From: Cyanobacteria bacterium FACHB-502
GTDB taxonomy: Bacteria; Cyanobacteriota; Cyanobacteriia; Elainellales; Elainellaceae
Direction of reading: 5' to 3'
NCBI GenBank assembly: GCA_014695325.1
Contig: JACJNZ010000029.1
Location: forward strand, 186,001-250,000
DNA length: 64,000 nucleotides
Position 1 is the stretch's first letter, and every line of letters begins with the position of its first letter. Below, piece by piece: positions 25,441 through 35,385 of this stretch. The notes below the pieces were generated by a model, which was not told the origin of the DNA, did not search any database, and worked only from the letters and a program-made list of their open reading frames with translations. The translations under genes and the position numbers were made by a program.

Positions 25441-26963
25441 CGTGTGAGTTGAGTTTCAATTTCATCGCGCACAATCTGACGATAGTCGATGAAATGCTCT
25501 AAGTGAGCGCAGTTGGTCAGGTAATGCTTAAACACGCCTGGGTTATGGCGAATGATAGAAAAGAGCTGTTGCCAAAACTGCCAGCGCGTATTGCGCTTTA
25601 ACCCCTGTCGCCAGCAAATGAGAAACAGTGCCCGCAGGTCTGCCAGTTCAGGCAGCTTAAACTTTTTCTTGCGATGCTGAGGCGTCATGTCAATAAAGTG
25701 ACGATAGACCCGCGCCAGGTAGCGATCGGGTTCATACAAATCCCAGAAGCATCGAATGTATTCACGCGCAATTTCTTCAACCGGGCGAGTGGGAACAAAA
25801 TTAATCAACGTCGTCTGGTGAATATTCGCTTCGTTTCCGGTGTCCAGCAAACGCCCTTCTTTTTGCAAACGATGCGACAGTGCAGTGTTGGGTAACGCTT
25901 GCAGCATACTGAAAAGTGCCTGCGGAATTGCAGTCGCTTCTACAAAATCGATAATGCGATCGCCTGCACCCGATTTTTCGCCATCAAACCCGATAATGAA
26001 TCCTGCCATGACGCGCAACCCGGTTCGGTTGATGGTTTTCACCGACTCGATCAGCGAGTTGCGGGTATTCTGAAATTTTTGCGTCAGTGATAAACTGTCG
26101 GTGTCGGGCGTTTCAATGCCCAAAAAGACCGCCGTAAAATTCGCAGCAATCATCAGATCCAGGAGTTCCTGATCCTGCGCTAGATCAACCGAAGCTTCGG
26201 TCGAAAGACTAAACGGATAGCCCCGCTCTGCCATCCAGGGAGCTAACTCTCGCAGCAGCAGTTTGACATTCCGCTTATTGCCAATGAAGTTATCGTCTAC
26301 CACAAAGATCGATCGCCGCCAGCCTAGGTCATACAAAGTCTGCAACTCTGCCAGCAGTTGAGCCGGGGTTTTTGTTCGCGGCTTCCGCCCATACAGCACA
26401 ATAATGTCGCAGAACTCGCACTGGTAAGGGCATCCGCGCGAGAACTGAACCGACATATCGCTATAGGCCTTGAGATCAAGCAGGTCAAAGCGGGGAACGG
26501 GCGTAAAGGTAACATCTGGCTTTTCACCATTGGCACGAAACACACCCGATGTTTCTCCTCGCTCCAGTGCTTCAACAAAGAGCGGCAGGGTAATTTCCCC
26601 TTCATCCAGCACCAAAAAGTCTGCCCCTGCCTCTTGAGCGGCTTCAGGAACAGAAGTTACATAGGGTCCACCTACAGCAACCTGCTTGCCACGACGTTTT
26701 GCTTTCTCAATCAGATACAGCATGTCGTCTTTTTGCACGATCATGCCGGAAATGATGATCAGGTCTGCCCAATACCAATCGGCTTCACTTTCATAGCCAA
26801 CGTTGCGATCGACCAGCCGAAACTCCCAGGATTGCGGCAGAATTGCGGCAACCGTAATCAAGCTTAGCGGAGGAAGAGAGACTTTGCGCCCAATCAGTTC
26901 CAGAGCTTTATCAAAAGACCAGAACGACTTGGGGAAGAGAGGATACAGTAATAAAACTCGCAT
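25365..26963 (-). CDS. B12-binding radical SAM protein (DUF4070 type)
   Basis: A 532-residue protein. The cobalamin-binding-like domain (1-140) starts MRVLLLYPLFPKSFWSFDKA. The radical SAM core has CPYQCEFC (three Cys in a CxxxCxxC arrangement, near residue 180), VVDDNFIGN and LSTEASVDL. The C-terminal part matches the DUF4070 arrangement. Hopanoid C-2 methylase HpnP has this architecture, but many cyanobacterial paralogs do not act on hopanoids and no hopanoid gene lies nearby. The start is ATG 26963; a TTG five codons upstream is weaker. The C-terminus ends in ELAAS repeats encoded by the shared tandem repeat. Confidence 0.88.
   Translation of the reverse strand: MRVLLLYPLFPKSFWSFDKALELIGRKVSLPPLSLITVAAILPQSWEFRLVDRNVGYESEADWYWADLIIISGMIVQKDDMLYLIEKAKRRGKQVAVGGPYVTSVPEAAQEAGADFLVLDEGEITLPLFVEALERGETSGVFRANGEKPDVTFTPVPRFDLLDLKAYSDMSVQFSRGCPYQCEFCDIIVLYGRKPRTKTPAQLLAELQTLYDLGWRRSIFVVDDNFIGNKRNVKLLLRELAPWMAERGYPFSLSTEASVDLAQDQELLDLMIAANFTAVFLGIETPDTDSLSLTQKFQNTRNSLIESVKTINRTGLRVMAGFIIGFDGEKSGAGDRIIDFVEATAIPQALFSMLQALPNTALSHRLQKEGRLLDTGNEANIHQTTLINFVPTRPVEEIAREYIRCFWDLYEPDRYLARVYRHFIDMTPQHRKKKFKLPELADLRALFLICWRQGLKRNTRWQFWQQLFSIIRHNPGVFKHYLTNCAHLEHFIDYRQIVRDEIETQLTRYMLTESRSTELAASELAASELAAS
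25369..25413. repeat. 15-bp tandem repeat encoding both converging C-termini
   Basis: Three perfect units of CTTGCAGCTAATTCA. Read on the plus strand they give LAANS three times at the end of the CheR-like protein. Read on the minus strand they give ELAAS repeats at the end of the radical-SAM protein. Confidence 0.97.
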
Positions 26964-26978
26964 AATATATTTACTCAA

Positions 26979-27403
26979 TTCAATTTCGGTTCAATCTTTG
27001 TTTAGTCTCGGTTCAAGTCCGGTTCAAGTCCGGTTTAATCCCGGTTCAGTCCCGGTTCAATCTATTCAGTCTTTGTTATCAACATTTGTAGCATTCTCAA
27101 TTCGCCTCATCATCCTGTGATTCAAACCTGTTATCCAGACCTGTTACTTAGAAGGTAAACCTAAACGTTACTCTATCGGCTACTCTATCGACTACTGCGG
27201 GTCAAGTTAAGTTTCTCTTGTTCTGTTTTAGATTCTTTTAAGATTTTGAAATAGACGTTTACACTGTTTACACTTCAGTTTAGGCAACCTTCGCCTGATA
27301 ATCAACCTGTTCATTAAAAAATCGAGTGCTGTCGCTTAAGGCAGTAACTTTACCCCGTTTGCATACAGCACTCAAATGTTTTGCCTGCGTTTAATCCTGA
27401 GCG
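26979..27403. other. Intergenic region with 11-bp repeats
   Basis: These 425 bases are the leader of the radical-SAM gene and the trailer of desC. From about 27005 to 27062 a degenerate 11-bp tandem repeat (GTCCGGTTCAA and variants) lies 40-100 bp before the radical-SAM start. Short direct repeats (CTACTCTATCG, TGTTTACACT) lie near 27170-27280. There is no gene. Confidence 0.6.
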
Positions 27404-28249
27404 TTATCCTGCGGTCGGCGGCAGAATGATTCTCTTCGCCAGCCCCAGCTGCTTCAGACTCACGATCGCCCACCAGGTCATATCAATTTCCCACCATTTC
27501 CAGCCTGCCTTGGCGACATTGGGATAGGCATGATGGTTGTTGTGCCAGCCTTCCCCGTAGGTAAGAATCGCTGCCCACCACAGATTTCGCGAGTTATCAT
27601 CTACCTTATGGCTGCGGTAACCCGTGATGTGACTTGCAGAATTAATCAACCAGGTGCTGTGCCAGAGGATCACCGATCGGAAGAAAAGTCCGTAAATCAC
27701 AAACGACCAGCCCCCAAACAGGTACAGCACAATTCCAAGCGGAACTTGCAGCAGCAGGTAATTGCGATCGAGCCAGCGATAAAACGGATCTTTTGCTAAA
27801 TCCGGTGCGAATTTGCGGTTGGATTCGTACTCAAAAAATTCTGGACGTTTGCGAAATAGCCAACCCATGTGACTCCACCAAAAACCCCGTTTTGCAGAGT
27901 AGGGATCTTTGTCAATGTCTTCAGTGTAGGTGTGATGCCGACGATGCCCCGCAACCCAAAAGATCGGACCACCCTGTAGTGCCAAAGCCCCCAAAAGGGC
28001 GATCGCATATTCCAATCCCTTCGGAACCTGAAAGCTGCGATGCGTCAGTAAGCGATGATATCCCAGACAAATGCCAATACTGCCAAACAACCAGTGCAGA
28101 AAGAGGGCAACTCCCAGAGCTGACCAGGAGAAAAACCAGGGGGCTAATAAAGCCAGACCATGAATTGCCGCAAAAAATGCAATGCTCGTCCAATTGAGCA
28201 TAAGTGACTGATCGTTCTTTTGATCAGCATTAGAAATATTGAAAGTCAT
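27404..28249 (-). CDS. desC: Acyl-lipid delta-9 desaturase
   Basis: A membrane di-iron desaturase that introduces the first double bond into acyl chains of membrane lipids, using ferredoxin. The three histidine boxes are intact: HRLLTH (65-70), HRRHH (102-106) and HNNHH (236-240). About four hydrophobic segments surround them. The length of 281 residues is usual for cyanobacterial DesC. Cold exposure commonly induces these genes, and the cold-associated rbp/rpsU pair lies about 1 kb upstream on the same strand; co-regulation is an inference. Confidence 0.95.
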   Translation of the reverse strand: MTFNISNADQKNDQSLMLNWTSIAFFAAIHGLALLAPWFFSWSALGVALFLHWLFGSIGICLGYHRLLTHRSFQVPKGLEYAIALLGALALQGGPIFWVAGHRRHHTYTEDIDKDPYSAKRGFWWSHMGWLFRKRPEFFEYESNRKFAPDLAKDPFYRWLDRNYLLLQVPLGIVLYLFGGWSFVIYGLFFRSVILWHSTWLINSASHITGYRSHKVDDNSRNLWWAAILTYGEGWHNNHHAYPNVAKAGWKWWEIDMTWWAIVSLKQLGLAKRIILPPTAG

Positions 28250-28585
28250 GAAAATCCTATTACTACTCTGTCTAGTTCATCGATTACGCTTTTAGCTGAC
28301 TTAGGGATTGTGCTACTAAAGCTCATCTAGAAATTGAGGCGATTGCACTGCTAAAGCAAGAGCGATTAAAGCAAGAACAATTACTCTGTTATTTGTCATC
28401 AGGGACACACCCAGAAGTTGATTAATTCACTGGGCGGATCACTGGCCACATCACTAAGCAGATCACTGGGCTGACTACAGAGAAGACGATCGACCCAGAA
28501 AAGACGATCGACTCTCAATCAGCAATCATTAATCAGCAATCATTAATTAATAATGTAGCCTCTCTGGTGCCGAGCGAGTACGCTC
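28250..28585. other. Intergenic region with short direct repeats
   Basis: No gene is supported. A 15-bp direct repeat (TAAAGCAAGAGCGAT at 28352-28366, then TAAAGCAAGAACAAT) lies about 110 bp upstream of desC. Further short duplications are AGACGATCGAC (near 28485 and 28503) and TCAGCAATCATTAA twice near 28518-28546. Confidence 0.6.
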
Positions 28586-28948
28586 CTAAGACAGAGAAAC
28601 ATTGAGAGGATTAGAAGGTGTACTGGGATACATGTCCTTCGGGATCGTCGCTCCACGCAAGCAGGCTCGATTCAGCTTAGCCGATGCCAGGCTGGTGTCA
28701 CTTAAGTTGGCATCCACCAGATTTGCGCTTGTCAAATTTGTTTCAGTTAAATTTGCCCCAGTCAGGATTGCACCCGTGAGATTTGCCTGACTCAAGTTTG
28801 TTTTGGTGAGATTTGCCTTTGTTAAATTGGCACCGCTGAGATTAATGCCAGCCAGGTTCAGGTTTCTCAAATTTGCTGCCATCAGGTTCAGGTTTCTGAA
28901 ATCTCGTTGTCCTGCTGAATAGCGGCTGCAAAGTTCTTTAGTATTCAT
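28586..28948 (-). CDS. Pentapeptide-repeat protein
   Basis: A 120-residue protein. From about residue 15 to 100 it is built of A(N/D)Lxx pentapeptides (ANLRN, INLSG, ANLTK, TNLSQ and so on), which fold as a right-handed quadrilateral beta-helix. The start at ATG 28948 (MNTKELCSRY) is the usual one for this family; an upstream start would add 18 unrelated residues. There is no signal peptide. The function of small cyanobacterial pentapeptide proteins is mostly unknown. It lies downstream of rpsU on the same strand with a 54-bp gap. Confidence 0.9.
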   Translation of the reverse strand: MNTKELCSRYSAGQRDFRNLNLMAANLRNLNLAGINLSGANLTKANLTKTNLSQANLTGAILTGANLTETNLTSANLVDANLSDTSLASAKLNRACLRGATIPKDMYPSTPSNPLNVSLS

Positions 28949-29002
28949 AGTCAAATATTTCCAGAATAAATGAATTCGATCGCCCTTAAACTCAATTCCC
29001 AA

Positions 29003-29191
29003 TTATGGTCGAAACTTTCTCTTGCGCTGTTTATGCTTTGCAAGCTCTTTGCGCTTCCGTTTTTCGATTGGGGTTTCAAAATGGCGATGCTTCCTCATAT
29101 CTGGAAAAATTCCTGCTCTGGAAACTGCTCGCTTAAATCGACGCAATGCTGACTCAATTCCTTCATTCTCACCAGGAATAACTTGGGTCAT
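29003..29191 (-). CDS. rpsU: 30S ribosomal protein S21
   Basis: A 62-residue basic protein starting [20 protein letters not shown], with the typical [13 protein letters not shown] motif and a Lys/Arg-rich tail. S21 binds the platform of the small subunit. AAGGA lies a few bases before the start. It follows the RNA-binding-protein gene at 119 bp, an arrangement known from Anabaena (rbpA1-rpsU), where the pair is cold-regulated. Confidence 0.97.
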   Translation of the reverse strand: MTQVIPGENEGIESALRRFKRAVSRAGIFPDMRKHRHFETPIEKRKRKELAKHKQRKRKFRP

Positions 29192-29217
29192 TCAATTTCC
29201 TTATTTAATTAGATCAA

Positions 29218-29271
29218 CTAAGGCTGGTGAAGAAAAATGCTTGCTTCTAAAAAGCCACCAACCAGCCTTAG
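29218..29271 (-). promoter_or_regulatory. Perfect hairpin between rbp and rpsU
   Basis: CTAAGGCTGGT (29218-29228) and ACCAGCCTTAG (29261-29271) form a perfect 11-bp inverted repeat with a 32-base loop. No U-tract follows directly on the minus strand, so this looks more like an mRNA processing or attenuation element than a simple terminator. It could set the rbp to rpsU transcript ratio. Confidence 0.65.
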
Positions 29272-29310
29272 ACTTGAGCGTTCAAAAAGCGATGATTTTA
29301 ATTCCCGAAT

Positions 29311-29622
29311 TTAGTAGCGTCGAGAAGAATTACCCCGGTTGCCCCAACCGCCGCCGCCACCGCCGCCAGAACCTCTTTCTTCACGGGGTCTTGCTTTATT
29401 GACTTTTAGATCGCGTCCCATCCATTCTGCGCCGTCAAGTGCTTCGATCGCGGCAGTTTCTTCTGCATCGGTTCCCATTTCAACAAAAGCAAATCCACGG
29501 AGCCGACCTGTTTCGCGATCGGTCGGAAGTTGAACTCGTTTCACCGTTCCGTATTCTTGAAAAACCTGATTCAAACCATCCTCCGTGACCTCGTAGGATA
29601 GGTTGCCCACATAAATTGACAT
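29311..29622 (-). CDS. rbp: Glycine-rich RNA-binding protein (single RRM)
   Basis: A 103-residue protein. One RRM covers residues 1-80 with RNP2 IYVGNL (3-8) and RNP1 RGFAFVEM (about 42-49). A Gly-rich tail with Arg/Ser follows. Cyanobacterial proteins of this type bind RNA and many are cold-induced; some direct mRNAs to the thylakoid surface. A leader of about 200 bp precedes it and rpsU follows. The Gly-rich tail places it with the RbpA type. Confidence 0.95.
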   Translation of the reverse strand: MSIYVGNLSYEVTEDGLNQVFQEYGTVKRVQLPTDRETGRLRGFAFVEMGTDAEETAAIEALDGAEWMGRDLKVNKARPREERGSGGGGGGGWGNRGNSSRRY

Positions 29623-29828
29623 AAAGATTCTCCAAAACCATCAATGTAGAGAATTAGATTCGGAGAAACGCTGGTGGAACGAATTACACGCCCGAAAATA
29701 AGCCTTACCTAAGACGGTAACACAGAATAAGAAATCGTGGAGAACAGGGGAGGTGACAGAACGATCGCGATTCTTGCCACTTCTGACCCAATGGTGCTGT
29801 CTTAATCCTAGCCGGTTAAAGCTGCTCA

Positions 29829-32800
29829 TTATGCTTCAACGTTCAACAATTCAGTGATCCCGCTGATCAAAAGGTCTGGTTCGATCGGCTTTGCCATATG
29901 GCGTTGAAATCCGACCTGTTGTGCCTGTTGCTGATCCCCTTCTGAGGCATAGGCGGTCAGGGCGATCGCCGGAATTTGTCCACCTAAAGCGGGTGCAAGT
30001 GCCCGGATCTGCCGCATGAGCATATAGCCATTCATCTCCGGCATTCCAATATCGCTGAGCAGCACGTCCGGCGGGGATCGCGTGAGTGCCAAAAATCCTT
30101 CTGTTGCAGTCGAGGCAGTCGTGACATTGGCTCCTGCCTGTTTCAAAACAAACGCAACAAATTCTCGCGAGTCCATTTCGTCATCAATCACCAGGACGCG
30201 CAATCCGCTGAGAGGATGAGGGGATAAGACGGTGAGGGAATGGGTTGCTCCCCGTTCCCCCGTTTCCCCATCTCTCCCACTCCTTAACAGCGGCAGTTTG
30301 ACGGTAAACGTCGCTCCCAACCCTTCTCCAGGACTTTCAACTTGCACTGTGCCGCCGTGCAGTTCGACAATTTGCCGCACGATCGCCAGCCCCAACCCCA
30401 GTCCGCCAAATTTGCGCGTGGTTGAGCCGTCTTCCTGTCGGAAATACTCAAACACATGGGGCAGAAAGGATGGACGAATGCCCACGCCATTATCAATCAC
30501 TCGAATTTGCGCAAACTGATCGAGCTGACGCAATTCGACAGTCACGTTTCCGCCCGCTGGCGTGAATTTAACCGCATTCGTCAGCAAGTTCCACACCACC
30601 TGCTGTAAACGGGCTGCATCGCCCGAAACCGGAGCAATCGCCGAATCAAGGTCAGGCAAGATGTCGATGTTTTTGGCTTCGGCTGCCAGCCGCACCGTTT
30701 CGATCGCCGACGAAATCACAAACGCTAAACTGACCGGCGCCGCTGTAAGAGATAACTTGCCCTGCATAATGCGGGAAATGTCGAGCAAGTCTTCAATGAG
30801 CTGCGATTGCAGTTTGGCATTGCGTTCGATCGTGTTTAAGGCTTCAGCTTGGCGAGCAGGGGCGAGTTTGCCGGTTTGCAGCAGGCGAGTCCAGCCCAGA
30901 ATGGGGTTCAGGGGCGATCGCAGCTCGTGGGACAGAACAGCGAGAAACTCGTCTTTGATGCGGTTTGCCTGGGTTAACGCTTCGGCGCGAACCTGTAGCT
31001 CGGTGAGCAGGCGCGATCGTTCTAAAGCTGCCGCCACTTGAGCTGCCACTGCCTGCATTAACTCCAGTTCGTCGGGGGTAAAGCGGTCGCGCTGATACGT
31101 CCCCAGCCCCAGCGTACCCATCACTCGATCGCCTACGATGAGCGGATGACTGGCATAGGCTCTGATGCCCAACGACTGAAGCGGTAAGGCAAGCGGTTCG
31201 GTGGCTTCCAGGACATTTTCAACCACGATCGGACAGCGACGCTGCACTGCATTGCCACACACTCCCTGACCCAACTCTAAAAATTGAGCGGCGGCAGCAA
31301 GGTCTTCTGAAATTCCGCCATAGGTATGCAATTCTAATTGCTGCTGCTCTTCCTGGAAAAAGTAATTGAAGTAAACTTCAAGCTGCAAATGCGCTGCGAT
31401 TTTTTCAAACAATGTCGCTAAATAAACCTTCGGGTCTTCAACAATCAGCAAATTGCTGGCAGATTCTGCCAACAGTTTAAACTGTTCATTGCTCGCGTGA
31501 ATCGCCGCTTCTGCCTGTTTGCGATCGGTAATATCTGCCAGTGCTCCCGGAAAGGCGATCGGCGTGCCATCTGGGGCATACTCGACCTGACCTCGTGCCT
31601 TAACCCATCGCTCTTCGCCAGCCGCAGTTTGAACCCGGTACTCTGCCGTGTACACTTCACCTGTTTCGATCGCCTGTTGAATTTTCGCTGAAACGTGAGG
31701 ACGGTCTTCCTCGTGCATCGAATTGATAAAGAACTCGATCGGCAATCCTTCTGCCGTGGCGATCGCAACATCTACGTTAAATAAACCAGCAAACGCCGAG
31801 TTCACAACGATCCGATTGGCAGAAATATTCCACCGCCAGGTATAAACGCCGCCTGCCACTAAAGCTGCTTCGAGCTGCACATGGGCTTCTCGCAGATCTT
31901 GTTCAGCTTTTTGGCGCTCGGCTTCATGCTGCTTCGCGGCGGTAATGTCTCGCGAAATTACGACAAGCTGCACAACCTGTCCGACGGCATCTCGCACTGG
32001 CGTAATCACGCTATCCCACCACTTGGGCGTGCCTTTCACAGTCGGAAGATAGCCTTGAAATTGTCCGACATTTCCTTCTGTGGCGGCAGCGATCGCCGCT
32101 TGTGCCTTTTCCCGATCTTCGCCCTGCCATCGCTCCAGCCAACGGGTATGCAAAATCGAACAGAAATCATCGATTTCCAGTAGCCGTAGCCCTCCCGGAC
32201 TGATATAGGAAATTTCGGTGTTTAACGCTAGAAGTTTGATGCAGTCTTGACTGCTCTCTAGAATGCGATCCTTTAGCTCCTCACTTTCTCGTAAGGCGGC
32301 TTCAGACTGTTTGCGATCCTGTTCGAGGTGCTTTGCGACGGTGATATCGACAGCAGCCCCGTAAAAAACCTGTTCTTCAGGATAGGGCTGCGCTCTCCAC
32401 AGCAACCATCGATAAGAGCCGTCTTTGTGTCGATAGCGGTTCTCAAAGGCAAAGGTTTCGCTGCCGGAGAAAAGGGCGTCGGCTTCCGAAACTGAGGGGC
32501 GGATATCGTCGGGGTGAACAAAATCAGTCCAGGGGCGAGAAGTCATTTCCGCCTGCGTCCAGCCCAGCATCCGCTCAAAGCTGGGGCTAACCCACTGAAA
32601 GTAGCCGTCTGTTTTTGTAATCACCTGCAAATCAGACGCGACGGCAAAAAATCGCTCCTGCTCTTGGTCGGACATTTTGCGATCGGTAGTGTTATTAAAA
32701 ATGATCGCAACTCGATGGTGGTGCGCCCCCTCTACTTTGAAGACGTAGAAATCGTACCAGCCTTTCAGCGGCTCGGTATAAAATTGGTGGCGTTCGCCAA

Positions 32801-34094
32801 TACCAGTCTGGACAACTCTTCCATAGGTTTCCCACCATTGGGATTCGTACCCTGGGTCAAGCTCGCGCAGTCGTTTTCCTACGAAATCCAGTCCGGTGAG
32901 GCGCTGCACAGCCGGATTTGCTTCAAGATAAAAAACATCGATTGGGCGATCGTTTTCGTCGAAAATCACATCTGCCAGAAGATAGCCTTCGTCGATTGAC
33001 TCAAACAGCCTGCGGTATTTTTCCTCGGATTCGCGCAGGTCTATCTCCGCCTGCTGACGCTCTAGCTCGGTGGCAATGCGATTGGCAAAAACGGTTAACA
33101 GAGATTTCGTCAGATGAACGTCCTCTAGCGGCTTGCCATCCATCACGCTCAACAATCCCAGTGGATTACCGTTCGAGTCGAAGAAGGGAACCCCTGCATA
33201 GCTTTCGACCGAGAGCAGCTTCAGCAAGGGCGCCTGGGGAAAGAGAGCCTGCACATGGTGCGGATAGCAGCAAACTCTGCCCTGCCGAATCACTTCCCAG
33301 CAAGGCGTATCTTGCAGCGGGTATTGGAGATTATCAACAATTTGTCCCCCGGCACAGGTGGCGATCGTTTTCAACTGATGAGCGCTATTCTCATCAATCA
33401 CACCGATGGAGACATAATCAGTGTTGAGAACCCTGGCAAAATGCTGCACCAATGCCTCGAAAAACGCTTCACCCGTCACCGATGCAAGTCCTTGCGTAAT
33501 CTCCAGCAGGGCGTTGTCCACTTGAGCAACTTTTTGCGCTGCCAGTCGCAATTCCAGTTCATCCACCACCATTGCTGCCAGATCTACCAGAGTCGCTTCT
33601 TGCTCTGCAGTCAACGGCTCGTGGGGCTGGCCATCGAGCAAACAAAGCGTTCCCAACTGGAAACCATCCTGACTGATCAGCGGCGCACCTGCATAAAACC
33701 GCACCCCCGGTTCACTCTGCACAAAGGGATTACAGGCAAAGCGAGCGTCTTTTTGCGTATCGGGAATAATCAGCGGCTCATCGTTTAAGACGGCAAAGCT
33801 GCAAAACGTGGCATCTCGTGGCACTTCACTTGCGCCAAAGCCAACGCAGGACTTAAACCAGGCTCTCGACTCATCAACCAGCGAAATGAGGGCGATCGGC
33901 ATCTCAAATAGCCGTGCTGCCAGGCGGGTAATGCGATCGAAAGCGGCTTCGGGGGGCGTATCAAGAATCTTGTAGCGATGCAGGGCTGCCAGCCGCTCGG
34001 TTTCATTTTCAGGAATAGGAGTGGAAAGCGTGGACGGCAGGGTATCGGTCATAAAGAGCGACGAGGGCAGGGGATGGGAGTTAGCGGGAGTCAT
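29829..34094 (-). CDS. Hybrid histidine kinase with multiple GAF/PAS domains and C-terminal receiver
   Basis: A 1421-residue soluble sensor. Domains in order: GAF (about 35-190), GAF (200-350), four PAS domains (360-480, 490-600, 620-735, 750-870), GAF (885-1030), HisKA with His1056 in SHELRSPLNP, HATPase with NLLTNAVKF and GLGLGL, and a receiver with Asp1348 in LSDIGMPEMNGY. The C-terminal 400 residues are close to the kinases at 2255, 17198 and 38617. It stands alone between rbp and a 2OG-oxygenase-like gene. The input signals cannot be told from sequence. An internal Met at residue 15 is an alternative start. Confidence 0.93.
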   Translation of the reverse strand: MTPANSHPLPSSLFMTDTLPSTLSTPIPENETERLAALHRYKILDTPPEAAFDRITRLAARLFEMPIALISLVDESRAWFKSCVGFGASEVPRDATFCSFAVLNDEPLIIPDTQKDARFACNPFVQSEPGVRFYAGAPLISQDGFQLGTLCLLDGQPHEPLTAEQEATLVDLAAMVVDELELRLAAQKVAQVDNALLEITQGLASVTGEAFFEALVQHFARVLNTDYVSIGVIDENSAHQLKTIATCAGGQIVDNLQYPLQDTPCWEVIRQGRVCCYPHHVQALFPQAPLLKLLSVESYAGVPFFDSNGNPLGLLSVMDGKPLEDVHLTKSLLTVFANRIATELERQQAEIDLRESEEKYRRLFESIDEGYLLADVIFDENDRPIDVFYLEANPAVQRLTGLDFVGKRLRELDPGYESQWWETYGRVVQTGIGERHQFYTEPLKGWYDFYVFKVEGAHHHRVAIIFNNTTDRKMSDQEQERFFAVASDLQVITKTDGYFQWVSPSFERMLGWTQAEMTSRPWTDFVHPDDIRPSVSEADALFSGSETFAFENRYRHKDGSYRWLLWRAQPYPEEQVFYGAAVDITVAKHLEQDRKQSEAALRESEELKDRILESSQDCIKLLALNTEISYISPGGLRLLEIDDFCSILHTRWLERWQGEDREKAQAAIAAATEGNVGQFQGYLPTVKGTPKWWDSVITPVRDAVGQVVQLVVISRDITAAKQHEAERQKAEQDLREAHVQLEAALVAGGVYTWRWNISANRIVVNSAFAGLFNVDVAIATAEGLPIEFFINSMHEEDRPHVSAKIQQAIETGEVYTAEYRVQTAAGEERWVKARGQVEYAPDGTPIAFPGALADITDRKQAEAAIHASNEQFKLLAESASNLLIVEDPKVYLATLFEKIAAHLQLEVYFNYFFQEEQQQLELHTYGGISEDLAAAAQFLELGQGVCGNAVQRRCPIVVENVLEATEPLALPLQSLGIRAYASHPLIVGDRVMGTLGLGTYQRDRFTPDELELMQAVAAQVAAALERSRLLTELQVRAEALTQANRIKDEFLAVLSHELRSPLNPILGWTRLLQTGKLAPARQAEALNTIERNAKLQSQLIEDLLDISRIMQGKLSLTAAPVSLAFVISSAIETVRLAAEAKNIDILPDLDSAIAPVSGDAARLQQVVWNLLTNAVKFTPAGGNVTVELRQLDQFAQIRVIDNGVGIRPSFLPHVFEYFRQEDGSTTRKFGGLGLGLAIVRQIVELHGGTVQVESPGEGLGATFTVKLPLLRSGRDGETGERGATHSLTVLSPHPLSGLRVLVIDDEMDSREFVAFVLKQAGANVTTASTATEGFLALTRSPPDVLLSDIGMPEMNGYMLMRQIRALAPALGGQIPAIALTAYASEGDQQQAQQVGFQRHMAKPIEPDLLISGITELLNVEA

Positions 34095-34347
34095 GTGCGG
34101 TAACGGAGCGATCGCATTCCAGACCGGATTTTGAGGCAGAGCATCGGTCGCACTCCTGCTTCTGGTTCCCCAGATTTACTCAAACACTTCAAACGCTGTT
34201 AATGTCCCTATTGTATCGACTTTAACTATATCGGCTCTGTATTATATTAGCTCCGTATCGGTTGCTAAGGATCCGCTGCTCAGTAGTACAACAAAGTAGT
34301 ACAACAGATTAATACGATCGCGGTGGGAATTCTGGGCAGCACGAGCT

Positions 34348-35385
34348 TTAAGAGTGGCAATAAGCTTTCTCCTGCTTTCGCTGCGGTAAAAGGTTCTGAT
34401 ATTCCCAGAGCACTTCTCGCTGTCGCGCTGTAAATGGGTGATCCATGAAAGGAATCCCTGATTTGAAAGAGAAAGTTTTACAGAGTTGCGGATTAGTGGG
34501 CTGTCGGCTCGTGTAATGGTAGGAGGCTGCAATTCGCTGTCGATTCGAGCGCGGAACCTTACCATGATGAAACACCTGAGCGGCTGCGGCAAAAATAATG
34601 GTTCCGGCTAAACCCGTACAGGCTTTCCACTGGCAAGGCGGAACGGCTGCCGCCATCGCGTCATCATCAATAACATAATTTGAGGCTTTGAATGAGCGCA
34701 TTGAGGGAGTTAAAGATTTGGGAATGTATTCAAAAGGACTATCCTCAATCCCAACATCATTGAGATAAATGCTGATGCGAATAATATTTCGATCGTCTTG
34801 ATCTCGATGCCATAATCTTGTGCCAACCTGCTTCCCGTCATTCGCCTCTTTTCGGGCAATGACCCCATGATAAGCAATAGGTAAACCAATGCAATTTTCG
34901 ACAATATTGAGAATTCGATCGTCCAGCCCCCACAAATAAAGCGCTGGATACTCCTTTGCAATCCGGCTGGGATTAACCGGAGCGCAATGCCGAAAACCCT
35001 CTTCGTATTCTATCTCCTCCGGATTTGCGAATGCTGATTTTCCCAGATTTTGAATCAAACGGTTAGATGCTTCTTGCAGGGATGGAGTCGAAGAAAAGCA
35101 CAAATCGTCTAGCGATCGAACAGCAACCCCCTCATGATTAATTTCATCCACAATCTGGCGATCAACCGGAGATAGAGCGGGCAGTTTTTGAGCATATTTC
35201 ACCTGCTCCAACCGATAGCTAAAATCGGAAGCTGTTTCGGAAATCTTCTTCTGAACTTTATGCAAAATAGGCTTCATATTAAACTTCAACTTATCTTCCA
35301 GAGGGTTCTTCCAGGCAAAAAGCTTGCTATTTGGTGAATCGAAGCCGAACTTCTGATAGCAAGACAGCGAATTATCTTGATGCAA
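34348..35385 (-). CDS. Phytanoyl-CoA-dioxygenase-like 2OG/Fe(II) oxygenase
   Basis: This protein has the pattern of the PhyH-like oxygenase fold. The probable iron ligands are His and Asp in RLWHRDQDD (about 195) and the distal His in VFHHGKVPRSN (about 275), with the 2-oxoglutarate-binding Arg in NRQRIAASY. The N-terminal 60 residues are Lys-rich and helical. There is no signal peptide. The substrate is unknown and neighbours give no pathway. The frame opens with TTG at 35385; ATG 35277 (MKPILHKVQ) is a good alternative that keeps the whole catalytic domain. Confidence 0.75.
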   Translation of the reverse strand: MHQDNSLSCYQKFGFDSPNSKLFAWKNPLEDKLKFNMKPILHKVQKKISETASDFSYRLEQVKYAQKLPALSPVDRQIVDEINHEGVAVRSLDDLCFSSTPSLQEASNRLIQNLGKSAFANPEEIEYEEGFRHCAPVNPSRIAKEYPALYLWGLDDRILNIVENCIGLPIAYHGVIARKEANDGKQVGTRLWHRDQDDRNIIRISIYLNDVGIEDSPFEYIPKSLTPSMRSFKASNYVIDDDAMAAAVPPCQWKACTGLAGTIIFAAAAQVFHHGKVPRSNRQRIAASYHYTSRQPTNPQLCKTFSFKSGIPFMDHPFTARQREVLWEYQNLLPQRKQEKAYCHS

